From Enoplolaimus lenunculus (Eukaryota > Nematoda > Enoplea > Enoplida > Thoracostomopsidae), in assembly GCA_030248215.1 (NCBI GenBank), contig JASANG010003148.1, positions 1 to 64,000 of the forward strand: a stretch of 64,000 bases of DNA. Direction: 5' to 3'. The notes under the pieces are model-generated. The model saw only the letters and a program-made list of their open reading frames with translations, did no database searches and had not been told where the DNA came from. The translations under genes were made by a program, and so were the position numbers. Shown piece after piece: positions 44,828-55,188 of the stretch (position 1 is the stretch's first letter; the number at the start of each line of letters is the position of its first letter).

Positions 44828-47800
44828 ATGGTGTTTAAACAGCTCCTGTCACTGCTCTGTTTGATTTACCAAATCAACTCAGGTACGACAGAGAGGATAC
44901 ACTGTAAATTCCAATGAGTTGAATAATCAACTCAGCTAGGGAGTTAGTTATTTCTGAGTTAATAACAATGAGCATTAACTCACTCTGAGCTAAACTGATT
45001 TTGAATCTCAGTTGATTTGATTCCGGTGGAGTTGATCAGCTAGCTAAGATTGAGTTGCATCAACTCACAATTCTGAGTTCTGATAGTCCTAACTCAAACT
45101 GAGCGATTCAACTCATTCTGAGTTAAAATTAACTCACTGGAATTTACAGTGTAATGTATTTCAAATAAATAGTATGCTGTTGTCACAGGTACACTGTAAA
45201 TTTCCAATGAGTTGATTAATCAATTCAACTTAGCGAGTTGGTTACTTCTGTATTAATATCAGTCAAAGTTGATCCACTCTGCGTTGAGTTGATTCTCTCT
45301 CCGAGTTCCGTTGACTCTGGGTGAGTTGATTAACTGACTCAGAATGAATTGAACCAACTCAAATTCCTCAGTTCTGACAGTCCTAACTCAGATTGAGTGA
45401 TTCAACTCATTTTGAGTTAAAATGAACTCACTGCAAATTTACAGTGTAGTGCCGGTCCGTGCACTGTCGAAGCTCTCTCGGAAAATATTCTGGCGAGACC
45501 CAGAGGAAAATTCGGGCGAGGGTGATTTTGGATACACAGTCAGTGTGCAAATTCACACCAGTTGATAAAGAATTATGTTCACGCTTAAATTATATAAAGG
45601 GTTCTATTTTCGAGATTTATTTATTTCACAGATTTTAAGTTATTATATTTCTACATTCAATACGGTTCTTGTATCACTGTCCGTGAATTTGAAGTCACGG
45701 GTGACGCGTGGACTTTATTTCGGGCACGCATATACCTTATCGTTACGGTTCAACAATTGATTATTGTTTCAGGTTTAAGTCACGGTTGCATTCCGCGAAT
45801 TTGTGACGGAAACGACGAAAATGAATTTCGAAAATGTATGGGTGCTTCGGACAGAGATGGTGACAATACGTGTGGCAAATATGGCAGTGAACGGTACGTT
45901 GTGAAATGATATTTTGTACGTTCATATTCTCAAATGCATATAGCACCTATCACAAGTTTAGCACAATTTTTAAAGTTGTTATAGCAGCGAATTGTAGTAT
46001 AAGCATGTGAGACATGCTTGTCCGTAATGTGCACATGCAATATAGTGCAGTGCACTGTATGTATGCTAGCTGGCAGCATACGGTCGACAAATATAGTCGA
46101 CGAAAATGGTAGTTGGAAAAGCGGGCTACGTGGCGCAGTGGTAGAGTTCTCGCTTAAGAATCCGCAGGCTGAGGGTTCGATCCCCGCTCTAGCCCGCTTT
46201 TCCAGCTGCTTAGTTAAAAGGTCTGATGTCCCGGTTCCTACCTAGACTGACGTGTAGTATTGTCTATTACGGTGTTAGTTAATGGTAAAATATATTGCAT
46301 ATTTCAGCTGGGGTAATCGTTTGGTAATGGGAGTTGATCTTCGGTGTGACGTCGAAAGCAAGGTATATGCGCCTTTCAACGGTACTATTTACTACTACAC
46401 GCCGTTTGGAGATGGCACATGCCTCGATATGGGCGTCAAAATTGAAGGTTCTGGTGCGTGGCAAGGTAAGAGCCCGAATAACAGGTTGTAAGGAATGTAT
46501 CAAAGTATTACAGGGCCGGATCCTTTGGTCTCATTGGTTGTCAGGTAAACATTGAGTACTGTAAGAATACTGGGACGATCTTGTTTGTGGGGTCCAAGTA
46601 AACGAATGCCAACAAGCTGTTATATCGACAACCTGTTTTTAATTTTTGGTAACTTTAAAAAATGGTTCGGAACCAAACGACAGTCAAAATCCGAGACTTT
46701 GGTTTAGGCTTTGGTTTAGGCTTTACACTCAGGCTTTATACTTCGGCTTTATGTATAATAAATAATTCTTTTTTTTCTAGGATATTTTGTCACAATTGCC
46801 TATATGAAACCGTACAAAATGTCAGGCAAAATTGGTCAAGGTGAACTGATTGGGCGTGCGATTAATGTACGCGAATGCAATCAAGAATTATCGTCCGAAC
46901 CGAGCGGAAATCATGTGTTGTTTCAAATGTACAAATATGGTCGTGTGATGGATCCGACGTCGCATTTGCAAAAATGTAACTTTGTTTGTTTCATTGGTTG
47001 TTTGTTTGCTTGGATGTTGGTTTGATTGGTTGTTTGTTTGCTTGGATGTTGGTTTGATTGGTTGGTTGTTTGATTGGTTGTTTGTTTGCTTGGATGTTAG
47101 TTTGATTGGTTGGTTGTTTGATTGGTTGTTTGTTTGCTTGGATGTTAGTTTGATTGGTTGTTTGTTTGATTGGTTGTTTGCATTATTGCTTGTTTGTATA
47201 ATTGGTTGTTTGTTTCCTTGGATGTTGGTTTGATTGGTTGTTTGTTTGATTGGTTGTTTGCATTATTGCTTGTTTGTATGATTGGTTGTTTGTTACATTG
47301 GTTGTTTGTTTGATTGGTTGTTTGTTTCATTGTTTGTTTGATTGGTTATTTGGATATATGATTGTTTGTCTGTTTGGCTGTTTGTTTGCTCGATTGTTGT
47401 TTTTTGCATGTTTGTTTTTTGATTGTTTGCTTGTTTGGCTGTTTATTGTTTGAACAATAGCTGATTAACTCGATGTTAAATGCACACAATATAGAGTTGT
47501 TCTTTCACAATTAATTTTTGCTGCGGTTGCAGGGGAATCCGCAGAAAATTTATTTTAGGGGACGCCAAATTATTTTGGGGGAGGGGCTTGCCTATTTGAG
47601 GGCACTAGCAAAATTTGGGGGGGACAGCCCAACCCCCCAATGACACATGAAGACGCTTTGGTGTGGTCGTGGTCTGACTTGAAACAGAACGTATTCGGTG
47701 ACGTAATGACCGCTTTTAAACACGGTAAACTATTTCAACTGTCATCAAGATTGTGTTGTTTTAAGTAGACTTGGTTTGATTGTTGAAATTCTTTCTTTAA

Positions 47801-50246
47801 AATGTTTAAAAGTTTATGCAAATTTAATTGTTAAGTGTCCGGGTAGTTTGGTTTTAGTTAAAACTGAAGTTTCGAAGCTGAAACGTGGCATTATATTATT
47901 GGTCACCCAATTGCTGTACTGTTTCAGGTATGTGTACTGGCCAAATCTGTCAATCAAACCCGAAAAATACGCTCACTCAAAAATACAAATCACACGAGTA
48001 AGTTGAAACGTTTGCCAGTGTATTGAACACTGCCATAACAGTAGTATGAGCATATTCATAAGCCTAAGCCTAACTGCAAGAATGAGCTTATTTATGCCTA
48101 AGCCCAAGCAAAAAGAATTAGTCTAAAGCTTTAGCTTACTCCATCGCAGTCTTGCAACAAAACTTTCCGCCCCTGCGTTTTACGTGGCTCAAAAGTTTAT
48201 TGTTTACTTTAAAACAGGGGCCTATAAAAAGGCAAGCGAGAGTGGCATTGAATCCCTCATGGGTCTTAGAGGTCAAAATTTTTACATGACCTTAAATACT
48301 CGCTATCTGAATTCCTAGCAACAACCCAGAGTACCCCGTTGAAATCAATGAGTTTTTAAAGCGCAAACTACACTGTAAATTCCAGTGAGTTGATGTTAAC
48401 ACAGAATGACTTGAATCACTCAGTCTGAATTGGGACTATTAGAACTCACAATTCTGAGTTGATTCCACTCGTTCTGATTTAGTTAAGTAATTCATCCGGA
48501 GTCAACTCAACTCACAGTGAGAATTAAGTCAACTCTGGTGTGAGTTAAAGTTTTACTGTTATTAACTTAGAAACAATTAACTTTGCGTCTGAGTTGATTA
48601 ATTAACTCATTGGAATTTACAGCGATACTGAAACCAATCTGGTGACATCGAACTTAATATTCGGTTTGCCGACGATAAAAATCATTTGATCTCATTTAAA
48701 CAACTATGATCAAATTCAAATGGTTTTCATTTTAAAATTTTAATGTTTAAGCCAATTCGGAACAGGCTTTGAACTATCGTGCCCTGACCTTCCAGTGTCT
48801 TCACTGGACGCCGATGAACATACAGACACTGCCACAGCTCATGTGCCTTTCCTTTATTCACCAATTGATGGAAAGCGGCTTGGACGAATGAGACTGCGCG
48901 ATCCTCAAGATAATATTGGCGATTGTACGAACGATGCGCTGTTTATTATTGGGGATGGCAAATGGCAAGGTATGCAGGCACTAACTCTCTAAACACACAC
49001 ATAAATATATATGTATATATATATATAAATATTATATATATATTATGTATATATCAGGGTTCAAACCGGAACTAAATGTTGCCGGCACAGGAACAGAAAT
49101 AGGAATTGAATTTTTTGCAGGAACAGGAACACAACCCGGAATTTGAAATAATTTTCATCACTGAATTACTGTAGGAATTTTAGAAATCTTGCCAAACAGT
49201 TGCTTAAGCGAATTTTCAGCTATTTTACCATCAAGTTTGCGAAAACACAACAGAAACAGTTTATTAAACTTATGTCGAGATAACAATTTTTCTAAGACAC
49301 AGTTTCTAGTATTTAAATGATTAAGAGTAATTTGCTCACAAAATCGTCAAAATTTTGGTTTCTGCATCTTTGAATGCAGGAAAATGAGCAGTGACAGGAA
49401 TTGAATTTTTGCAATAATTCCGGCCGGAACAGGAATTCCGGTTGAACCCTGATGTGTTCTAATTTGTATATATACTGTTGCCTGTTTATATATGAAACAA
49501 TCACTGTAAATCCCTGTGAGTTGATTTTAATTCAGAATGAGTTGAATCGCTTTGTCTTCGTTAGGATTATTAGAACTCAGAATTGTGAGTTCATTCAACT
49601 GAATCTGAGTTAATTGATCCAACTCACCCTGAGTCAACTCCACTTTTATTGTAAGAATCAACTCAACATCATATTGAGTTAAGGTTTTCTGTTATTAACT
49701 CAGAAATAACTAACATTCCGTCTGAATTGATTAATAAGTCATTGGAATTTACAGTGTATGCTTTTTGTATTGCAAATTTTGCAATCATTTTGACCCGTTA
49801 CAAATAAGAAATATGGGCCAATGTAAAGAACAGGTGGCGGAACAGTATTATAAACTTATTCCTAAGCCTAAGCCTAAGACTAAGCGAAAGCGTAAGAATA
49901 AGGTTATTCCTAAGCCTAAGCCGAAGCCTAATCCATGCAAAAATTAGTCTAAAGCTTAAGCTTATAATATTTCAGTCCCATAGAAAAACGTTCCGCCCCT
50001 GATTTTTTTACACGGGCTGAAATATGTTACTGGTTTTTAGATTACACCGTTCGTATTTATAACGCGAAATTTATCAAAGAAAAACTGCCCGGATTTCACA
50101 CAATTAAACAAGGCGACAAAGTTGCCCGGCGACTCGACTGTAACGACGAGCAACAAATGGTGTTTTTAGAATTTCGACATCGCGGTCAATTGGTTAATGT
50201 TACTAAACAAATCACTGGTGATCAGTGTAACATGCCGCAACATTAG
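44828..50246 (+). CDS. Secreted protein with two LECT2/M23-like domains, 340 aa; 7 exons
   Basis: Exons: 44828-44882, 45773-45893, 46308-46465, 46781-46975, 47928-47997, 48752-48969 and 50041-50246 (TAG). Phases 1, 2, 1, 1, 2, 1 agree; total 1023 bases. Signal peptide MVFKQLLSLLCLIYQINS. Domain 1 (about 20-175) follows vertebrate LECT2 closely: ICDGNDENEFRKC, TCGKYGSER, MGVDLRC, KVYAPFNG, YFVTIAYMKPYK, QGELIGRA, NHVLFQM, MDPTSHL. LECT2 is a secreted cytokine-like protein with an M23-metallopeptidase fold and one zinc. Of its metal ligands (His, Asp, His), only the Asp of GVD is kept; the first His aligns with Val and the last with Leu. Domain 2 (about 177-340) is more diverged (GQICQSNPKN, GTGFELSC, YSPIDG, YTVRIYNAKF, KQGDKV, MVFLEFRH). 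The two domains reuse the same intron phases (2, then 1), which indicates tandem exon duplication. Enzyme activity is unlikely; a ligand-binding or immune role would be inference. Confidence 0.85.
44900..45151. mobile_element. MITE family C, 17 bases after the LECT2 exon 1 donor
   Basis: CACTGTAAATTCCAATGAG ... CTGGAATTTACAGTG with TA flanks; complete. Confidence 0.9.
45193..45446. mobile_element. MITE family C
   Basis: CACTGTAAATTTCCAATGAG ... GCAAATTTACAGTG with TA flanks, only about 40 bases from the preceding copy. Confidence 0.9.
46115..46203 (+). tRNA. tRNA-like sequence or tRNA pseudogene in an inverted repeat
   Basis: Perfect A box TGGCGCAGTGG (46131-46141) and B box GGTTCGATCCC (46174-46184), a plausible acceptor stem (46124-46130 with 46188-46194), a T arm and a TTTT stop (46198-46201). 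The anticodon stem does not pair, so no anticodon is assigned. Outside it, GGAAAAGCGGGCTA and TAGCCCGCTTTTCC form a perfect 14-bp inverted repeat, which suggests a tRNA-derived element rather than a working tRNA. It lies in intron 2 of the LECT2 gene. Confidence 0.5.
46976..47455. repeat. TTGGTTGTTTGTTTG minisatellite in LECT2 intron 4
   Basis: About 480 bases of TTGGTTGTTTGTTTGCTTGGATGTT-like units (16-mers in higher-order blocks), starting within 10 bases of the exon 4 donor. Open frames read Leu/Cys/Phe-rich peptides and are artefacts. Confidence 0.95.
47520..47645. repeat. Family J-like fragment
   Basis: GGGGACGCCAAATTATTTTGGGGG ... GACAGCCCAACCCCCC resembles the GC-rich end of J. Confidence 0.4.
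48012..48190. mobile_element. MITE family A, 15 bases after LECT2 exon 5
   Basis: TTGCCAGTGTATTGAACACTGCC start, TAAGCC core, CGCCCCTGCGTTTTACGTGGCTC end. Confidence 0.75.
48371..48624. mobile_element. MITE family C
   Basis: CACTGTAAATTCCAGTGAG ... TTGGAATTTACAGCG. Confidence 0.85.
49008..49056. repeat. AT microsatellite
   Basis: ATATATATGTATATATATAT-type run. Confidence 0.85.
49060..49452. repeat. GGAACAGGAAC/CCGGAA-rich element
   Basis: TCAGGGTTCAAACCGGAAC at the left and the inverse GGAATTCCGGTTGAACCCTGA at the right form inverted ends. The interior is rich in GGAACAGGAA. Similar blocks sit at 11455-11845 and near 21165. Confidence 0.6.
49502..49756. mobile_element. MITE family C
   Basis: CACTGTAAATCCCTGTGAG ... 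CATTGGAATTTACAGTG-TA. Confidence 0.85.
49816..50018. mobile_element. MITE family A with 8-bp target duplication, 22 bases before LECT2 exon 7
   Basis: GGCCAATGTAAAGAACAGG ... CGCCCCTGATTTTTTTACACGGGCT. GAAATATG is exactly repeated (49808-49815, 50019-50026). Confidence 0.9.
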
Positions 50247-50270
50247 CATCTCAGTTATATTAAGCCGATC

Positions 50271-50725
50271 GGCCAATGTTACTTTAAGGGGCGTAACAGT
50301 AGATTAAGCGTATTTCTAAGCCAACCAATGTTACTTTAAGGGGCGTAACAGTAGATTAAGCGCATTTCTAAGCCTACCAGTGTTACTTTAAGGGGCGTAA
50401 CAGTAGAATAAGCGTATTTCTAAGCCTACCAATGTTACTTCAAGGGGCGTAACAGTAGAATAAGCGTATTTCTAAGCCTACCAATGTTACTTCAAGGGGC
50501 GTAACAGTAGATTAAGCGTATTCCTAAGACTAAGCCTAAGCCTAAGCGTTGCAAAACTGTGTTCCAAAGCCTAAGCTTAAGCCTAAGCCTGAGTTTAAGC
50601 CTTAGCTTAAGCCTAAGCCTCAGTTTAAGCCTAAGCCTAAGCAAAAAAATATAATCTAGAATCTAAACCTACTCTTTTATGGACCCACCAGCAACACCTG
50701 GACGCCCCGTAAAGTAACATGGGCC
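50271..50725. mobile_element. MITE family B with expanded left end and 8-bp target duplication
   Basis: A family-B copy whose first 52 bases (CCAATGTTACTTTAAGGGGC...TTTCTAAGCC) are repeated five times in tandem (50273-50520) before the normal core and right end (CCGTAAAGTAACATGGGCC). AGCCGATC is exactly duplicated (50263-50270, 50726-50733), so it all inserted, or grew, as one element. It starts 25 bases after the LECT2 stop. Confidence 0.9.
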
Positions 50726-50888
50726 AGCCGATCAAACCCGAAATCAGACGTTGTATTCTCAAATGTGTGTAGCACCTATCACTGTTACGGCCCTGTTATA
50801 TTATTATCCAAAATTGCTGGGGTGTAACCAGTGTCGGTGGGTAGACAACGGGAAATGTGATATATTTCACGAAATTTCAGAAACGACT

Positions 50889-51135
50889 CACTGTAAATTT
50901 CAATGGGTTGACTTTAAGTCCGAATGAGTTGAATCGCTCAGTCTGAGTTTGAACTATCAGAAATCATGTTTTTGAGTTGATTCTATTCTGAGTGAATTAA
51001 CCAACTCACCCAGAGTCAACTCAACTCAGAGTGAGAATCAACTCAACTCAGAGTAAACTAATGTTTCTTGATATTTATTCAGAAATCAACTCTCTAGCCG
51101 AATTGATTAATCAACTCATTGGAATTTACAGAGTG
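50889..51135. mobile_element. MITE family C
   Basis: CACTGTAAATTTCAATGGG ... TTGGAATTTACAGAG. Confidence 0.8.
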
Positions 51136-51233
51136 CAAAAACGCTCGTCGTAGGCAGTAGAACAACCTACCGAGCTGAAACAATTCGCTCGCAGCTTGCT
51201 TGCGCAAACTGTAAAAAGTTGTGGACAAGTTTC

Positions 51234-51840
51234 CGTATTCTCAAATGTGTTTAGCACCTATAACCAGTTGCTAATACATCGTGCAACTTTCGAGTCATTT
51301 AATATCGAATTTAGCACGATTTACAGATTTGATTTGTTCACTTCTGTGTAAATTTTCTGATGCGCAACTGCCGGAGTTTGTTAATATCGCTAACCGTTAG
51401 GTGCTACGCACATTTAACCCCTTCTCACATTGAGTTGCTTATAGGCAACTAATCGCAGTATATATACGTTAAATAATGTATATCGCACCGTGTTTAACAA
51501 TTGCAACACGTATACATAGTCTAAATCACCACAAGACGTGAAAGCCCCCTCGGGCTCGAGCGTCAAGCTCCTATAGCTGAGTGGTGATGGTATACGCCTC
51601 CCACTCCAGTCACCGGAGTTCGAATCCTAGCATAAAAGTAGGTCTCAGGGGAAATAGAAAATATTCATGTGAGAAAGGGTTAAGAATACGAACAATTGGT
51701 TATCACGTCAAGAATGCGAATCGGAAATCCCACTTTGTGCACGAGAGGGCAATAAATGTGTTCTATATTGAACCTCCAACGAACTGTTATAAAATATTAC
51801 TAAAGTGATGATAGGTGCTGTACACATTTGAAAATATCGG
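51234..51840. mobile_element. MITE family H split by a TTAA-target MITE
   Basis: GTATTCTCAAATGTGTTTAGCACC at the left, inverse pieces TAGGTGCTACGCACAT before the insert and GATAGGTGCTGTACACATTTG at the right. Confidence 0.65.
51414..51683 (+). mobile_element. piggyBac-like MITE with tRNA-like promoter, copy 2
   Basis: TTAACCCCTTCTCACA and its inverse (TGTGAGAAAGGGTTAA) end the element, with the TTAA target at both sides. From about 51561 it carries a tRNA-like stretch: A box TAGCTGAGTGG and B box GAGTTCGAATCC, about 50 bases apart. This combines DNA-transposon ends with a SINE-like Pol III promoter. Confidence 0.8.
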
Positions 51841-52019
51841 TACAAAATTTCACTTCGTAAAGAAATGTTTGATTTAAAATAATGTCGTTATTTTGCACGA
51901 GTTTCAAAATTAGCAATTTTCAGCCAGAGGTGTCGACAGGATTTTAGTTGGAGAAAATAATGAAACGATTTGTGACAGCAACAACGATTAATTTGCTTAT
52001 TGTGGTCGTCACAAATGTC

Positions 52020-52221
52020 GGCCCATGTAAAGATCAGGGGCGGAACGTTTTTGTGTGGGACTGCAATAGAGTTTAGCTTAAGCTTTAGATTATTTTTTGC
52101 TTGGCTTATGTTTAGGCTTAGGCTTATGAATAAACTTAGTCTTATGCTTAGGTTTTAAGCTTAAGCTTAGGTTTAGGAAAATGCTTATAACACTGTTCCG
52201 CTCGTGTTGTTTACATTGGCC
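52020..52221. mobile_element. MITE family A with 8-bp target duplication
   Basis: GGCCCATGTAAAGATCAGGGGCGG ... CTCGTGTTGTTTACATTGGCC. CAAATGTC repeated exactly (52012-52019, 52222-52229). Confidence 0.9.
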
Positions 52222-52444
52222 CAAATGTCTAACATTTACTATATCACAATTTTAATATTGTAATTTGTAACATTCGCCAGGCAAATCCTTTGTCGGCTCG
52301 AAACACCGAAACCTGCTGAACTTTACAGGCAGCAGGTGAAAAGTGGTGTGAGCTTCTTTCAGCGATTATAAAGCTTGCAATCATCGTAAAATGGGCCAAA
52401 AACGGTTTTGAATCATTTTATGACACTTTGAACCCATCTCATTT

Positions 52445-52582
52445 TGACGCTTTAGACTAATTTTTTGCTTAGATTCTTAGGTCTAGGTACAAGCTCATTC
52501 TTACGTCTAGGATTTGGCTTAGGCGTTGGTGTAGCAATATGCTTTATACTACTGTTACGGCACTGTTCTATATACATTGACT
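52445..52582. mobile_element. MITE family A, left end lost
   Basis: GCTTTAGACTAATTTTTTGC, TTAGGC-like core, CGGCACTGTTCTATATACATTG end. Confidence 0.65.
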
Positions 52583-52915
52583 AGTGTATGTATTTTATTG
52601 ATTTCATTGGAGCTAAGATTTTCATTTGCAGTGGCGAGTGCAGGGAGGTTGTGGGATGACTCTTCCAACCGGTCCAATCCTGGTGACAATTGCGGAATGC
52701 AATTGGTTTATCTAAAGCTCACAATGTGTTTAAGTCGTCATTTTTTCCGCAATTGGTCAATCTTTATATTATTAAATATTCAAAAATTGCTATAAATGCG
52801 CTTTATGGCTAAAATTTGCGAACCGCAATGGTATCCTTCAAAACCGGAAAATCTTGGATCCGTAACTTTGAGTCAGTGTAAAAATCACAAATTTTTAATA
52901 CGACAGTAATGAAAT

Positions 52916-53093
52916 GACAATGTTACTTTTAGAGGCGTAACAGTAGATTAAGCATATTCCTAAAGCTTAAGCTAAGCGTAAGAGTGGCATAAGTGTGTTC
53001 CTAACCCTAAGCCTAACTTAAAGTCTAAGCAAAAAAATGTAATCTAGAATCTAAAGTTACTCATTTTGGGCACCCCTAAAAGTGACATGGGCC
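52916..53093. mobile_element. MITE family B
   Basis: GACAATGTTACTTTTAGAGGCG ... CACCCCTAAAAGTGACATGGGCC. Confidence 0.75.
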
Positions 53094-53117
53094 ATTCTGC
53101 TGATACAGGTCTTAACC

Positions 53118-53174
53118 AGAAATGTCTAATTCTCTCTGTGTGTTGATTAATCAACTCATCACAATTTACAGTGT
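53118..53174. mobile_element. MITE family C, right end only
   Basis: AAATGTCTAATTCTCTCTG, TTGATTAATCAACTCATCAC, AATTTACAGTG-TA. Confidence 0.65.
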
Positions 53175-53338
53175 AGGTGCGGTCTGCCAAAGTTTATTTA
53201 AACATTCGTTGAACCATTAACCCTAGACCTTATGACAACATTAATGCTGAACATCTTATGATTATCAATATTCTTTTTTTCAATTTGAATTAACTCGGAT
53301 TTAAAGTTGTTTTTCGGCTTTCAGCGCATTCTCTGCAT

Positions 53339-53493
53339 GGCCAAAGTTACTTTTAGGGGCGTAACAGTAGATCAAGCGTATTCCTAAGCCTAAGCTTAAG
53401 TCTAAGTCTAAGCAAAACAATGTAATCTAGAATCTAAACCTACACTTTTATAGACCCACCGGAAACCTGGCCGCCCCTTAAAGTAACATGGGC
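53339..53493. mobile_element. MITE family B
   Basis: GGCCAAAGTTACTTTTAGGGGCG ... GCCCCTTAAAGTAACATGGGCC. Confidence 0.8.
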
Positions 53494-53684
53494 CCGCTAC
53501 ACTTTAGCTTTGTGGATATGCTCGAATTTTCACTTTGATTTGCTTGTTCGAATGTTACAAGATTTACTACAAACTGACCATTGGCATCAGAGATTGCTGG
53601 TAAACTGGTAACATGCATTAAATATGTGTGCAAAATCTGGTCTTTCATTGTTTAAGTGTAACCTAAGAATTGGGCTTAGCGGGC

Positions 53685-53840
53685 CCATAGCCAGAGGGAG
53701 GCCAGTGGGGCTCAGCCCCCTGAAAGAATTTTGGCTTCTCTAGAAGTTTTTTAACCTTGCTTGTGAAGTCGTTGAAATCTCTTGCATGCCCCTCCTAAAA
53801 ACGTTTAACTTTAACTATCAAGGTTACCTGGCTACTGGCA
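53685..53840. repeat. Family J dispersed repeat
   Basis: GGGCCCATAGCCAGAGGGAGG ... ATCAAGGTTACCTGGCTACTGGC, roughly inverted ends. Confidence 0.65.
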
Positions 53841-54083
53841 TAAGGTTTAGGCATAAATTTGTGGGCGGAATATACACGTACACGTTCTCAGTAGCTTAAT
53901 TTACAGTTTACAACTCAAGGATTGTTTGCATTTTTTAACGTTTAACGAGTCGATTTGTGACCTTATTCAGTAAAGAAATTTGATAACATATCTGCTGATT
54001 TATTAGTAAACATTCATTCTGTATATTTGAACCTGGCTGTATTAATATATACTAGCCAGCGTGGTTGTATATTTGTAACCCTA

Positions 54084-54334
54084 CACTGTCAGTTCCAGTG
54101 AGTTGATTTTAACTCAGAATGAGTTGAATCCGCTCAGAAGCCTGAGCTCTGAATTAGGTCTTTTAGAACTTAGAATTCTGAATTCGATTGATTCATGCTG
54201 AGTTAATTAATCAACTCACAAGGAATTAAATCAGCTCACAATGAGTTAATATTTACGGCTATTATCTCAGAAACAACCAAAAATAACTAATTCTCTTACT
54301 GAGTTGATTAATCAACTCGTTGGAATATGCAGTG
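54084..54334. mobile_element. MITE family C
   Basis: CACTGTCAGTTCCAGTGAG ... TTGGAATATGCAGTG, TA flanks. Confidence 0.85.
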
Positions 54335-54589
54335 TAGATATATTTCTTCCAAAAACTTTATTCCTACCTAAGAAGAGCGCAGTAGTTTTCCTTACATTAG
54401 TTTGACTTACATAACTTTCGTTGTTCACATCCTGTTTTATTGGCTTTCGAACTGATACATATGTGCCCTAATTTACATACAACAACAGTTGAAACGCTGC
54501 TCAAAATCCGTTCGATGAGTGTTCCAGCTTTAATAATATAGATGTTTGGCCTTGGCTAAACGATGAAGTGCTGATGAAAAATTGAAATA

Positions 54590-54859
54590 TTAACCCCTTC
54601 TCACACTGAGTTGCCTATAGGCAACTCAGCGCAGTGTATATACGGTAAATATCATATATAGTACCGTGTTTAACAATCGCAACACGTATACATAGTACTA
54701 AATCCCCACAAGACGTGAGAGCCCCCTCGTGCTCGAGCGTCAAGCTCTTATAGTTGAGTGGTGATGGTATACGCCTCCCACTCCAGTCACTGGAGTTCGA
54801 ATCCTAGCATAAAAGTAGATCTCAGGGGAAATAGAAAATATTCTGTGAGAAAGGGTTAA
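54590..54859 (+). mobile_element. piggyBac-like MITE with tRNA-like promoter, copy 3
   Basis: Same ends (TTAACCCCTTCTCACA / TGTGAGAAAGGGTTAA) and TTAA duplication as copy 2, nearly identical along its length. The tRNA-like segment has A box TAGTTGAGTGG and B box GAGTTCGAATCC. The close match suggests recent movement. Confidence 0.85.
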
Positions 54860-54906
54860 TTAATATTTATTTTCACTCGATAACAAACATAAATCGAAAT
54901 ATTATT

Positions 54907-55188
54907 AAAGCCCTATACACACGTGCCAGTTTTTTCAACGAGAATTTGCAGCTGAAAATTGCACGCAGAACTTGCATTTTTTCACCATCCAATGAGAAAG
55001 CGGTTGCTATAAATCCAGTGAACTTGCTCGGTGGTTCATGCGTGTGAACTAAATTCCTAGCTGTGATTTTTAATGAATTATTTACAGCTGCAAGTTTTTC
55101 GAACGGGATTTCAGACAACACTTGCAAGTGCAAGTTGCAGCTGCAAGTTCTCGCAACAAAAACTTGCACGTGTGAACAGGACTTTATA
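54907..55188. mobile_element. MITE family G
   Basis: AAGCCCTATACACACGTGCCAG ... AAAACTTGCACGTGTGAACAGG, with internal CTTGCAAGTGCAAGTTGCAGC motifs. Confidence 0.8.

Noticed and set aside
46982-47453. Long Leu/Cys/Phe-rich open frames on both strands
   Set aside because: They come from the TTGGTTGTTTGTTTG minisatellite in a LECT2 intron.
52577-52795. Open stretch with hydrophobic start
   Set aside because: No ATG at its start and no partner exon; it lies between family-A and family-B MITEs.
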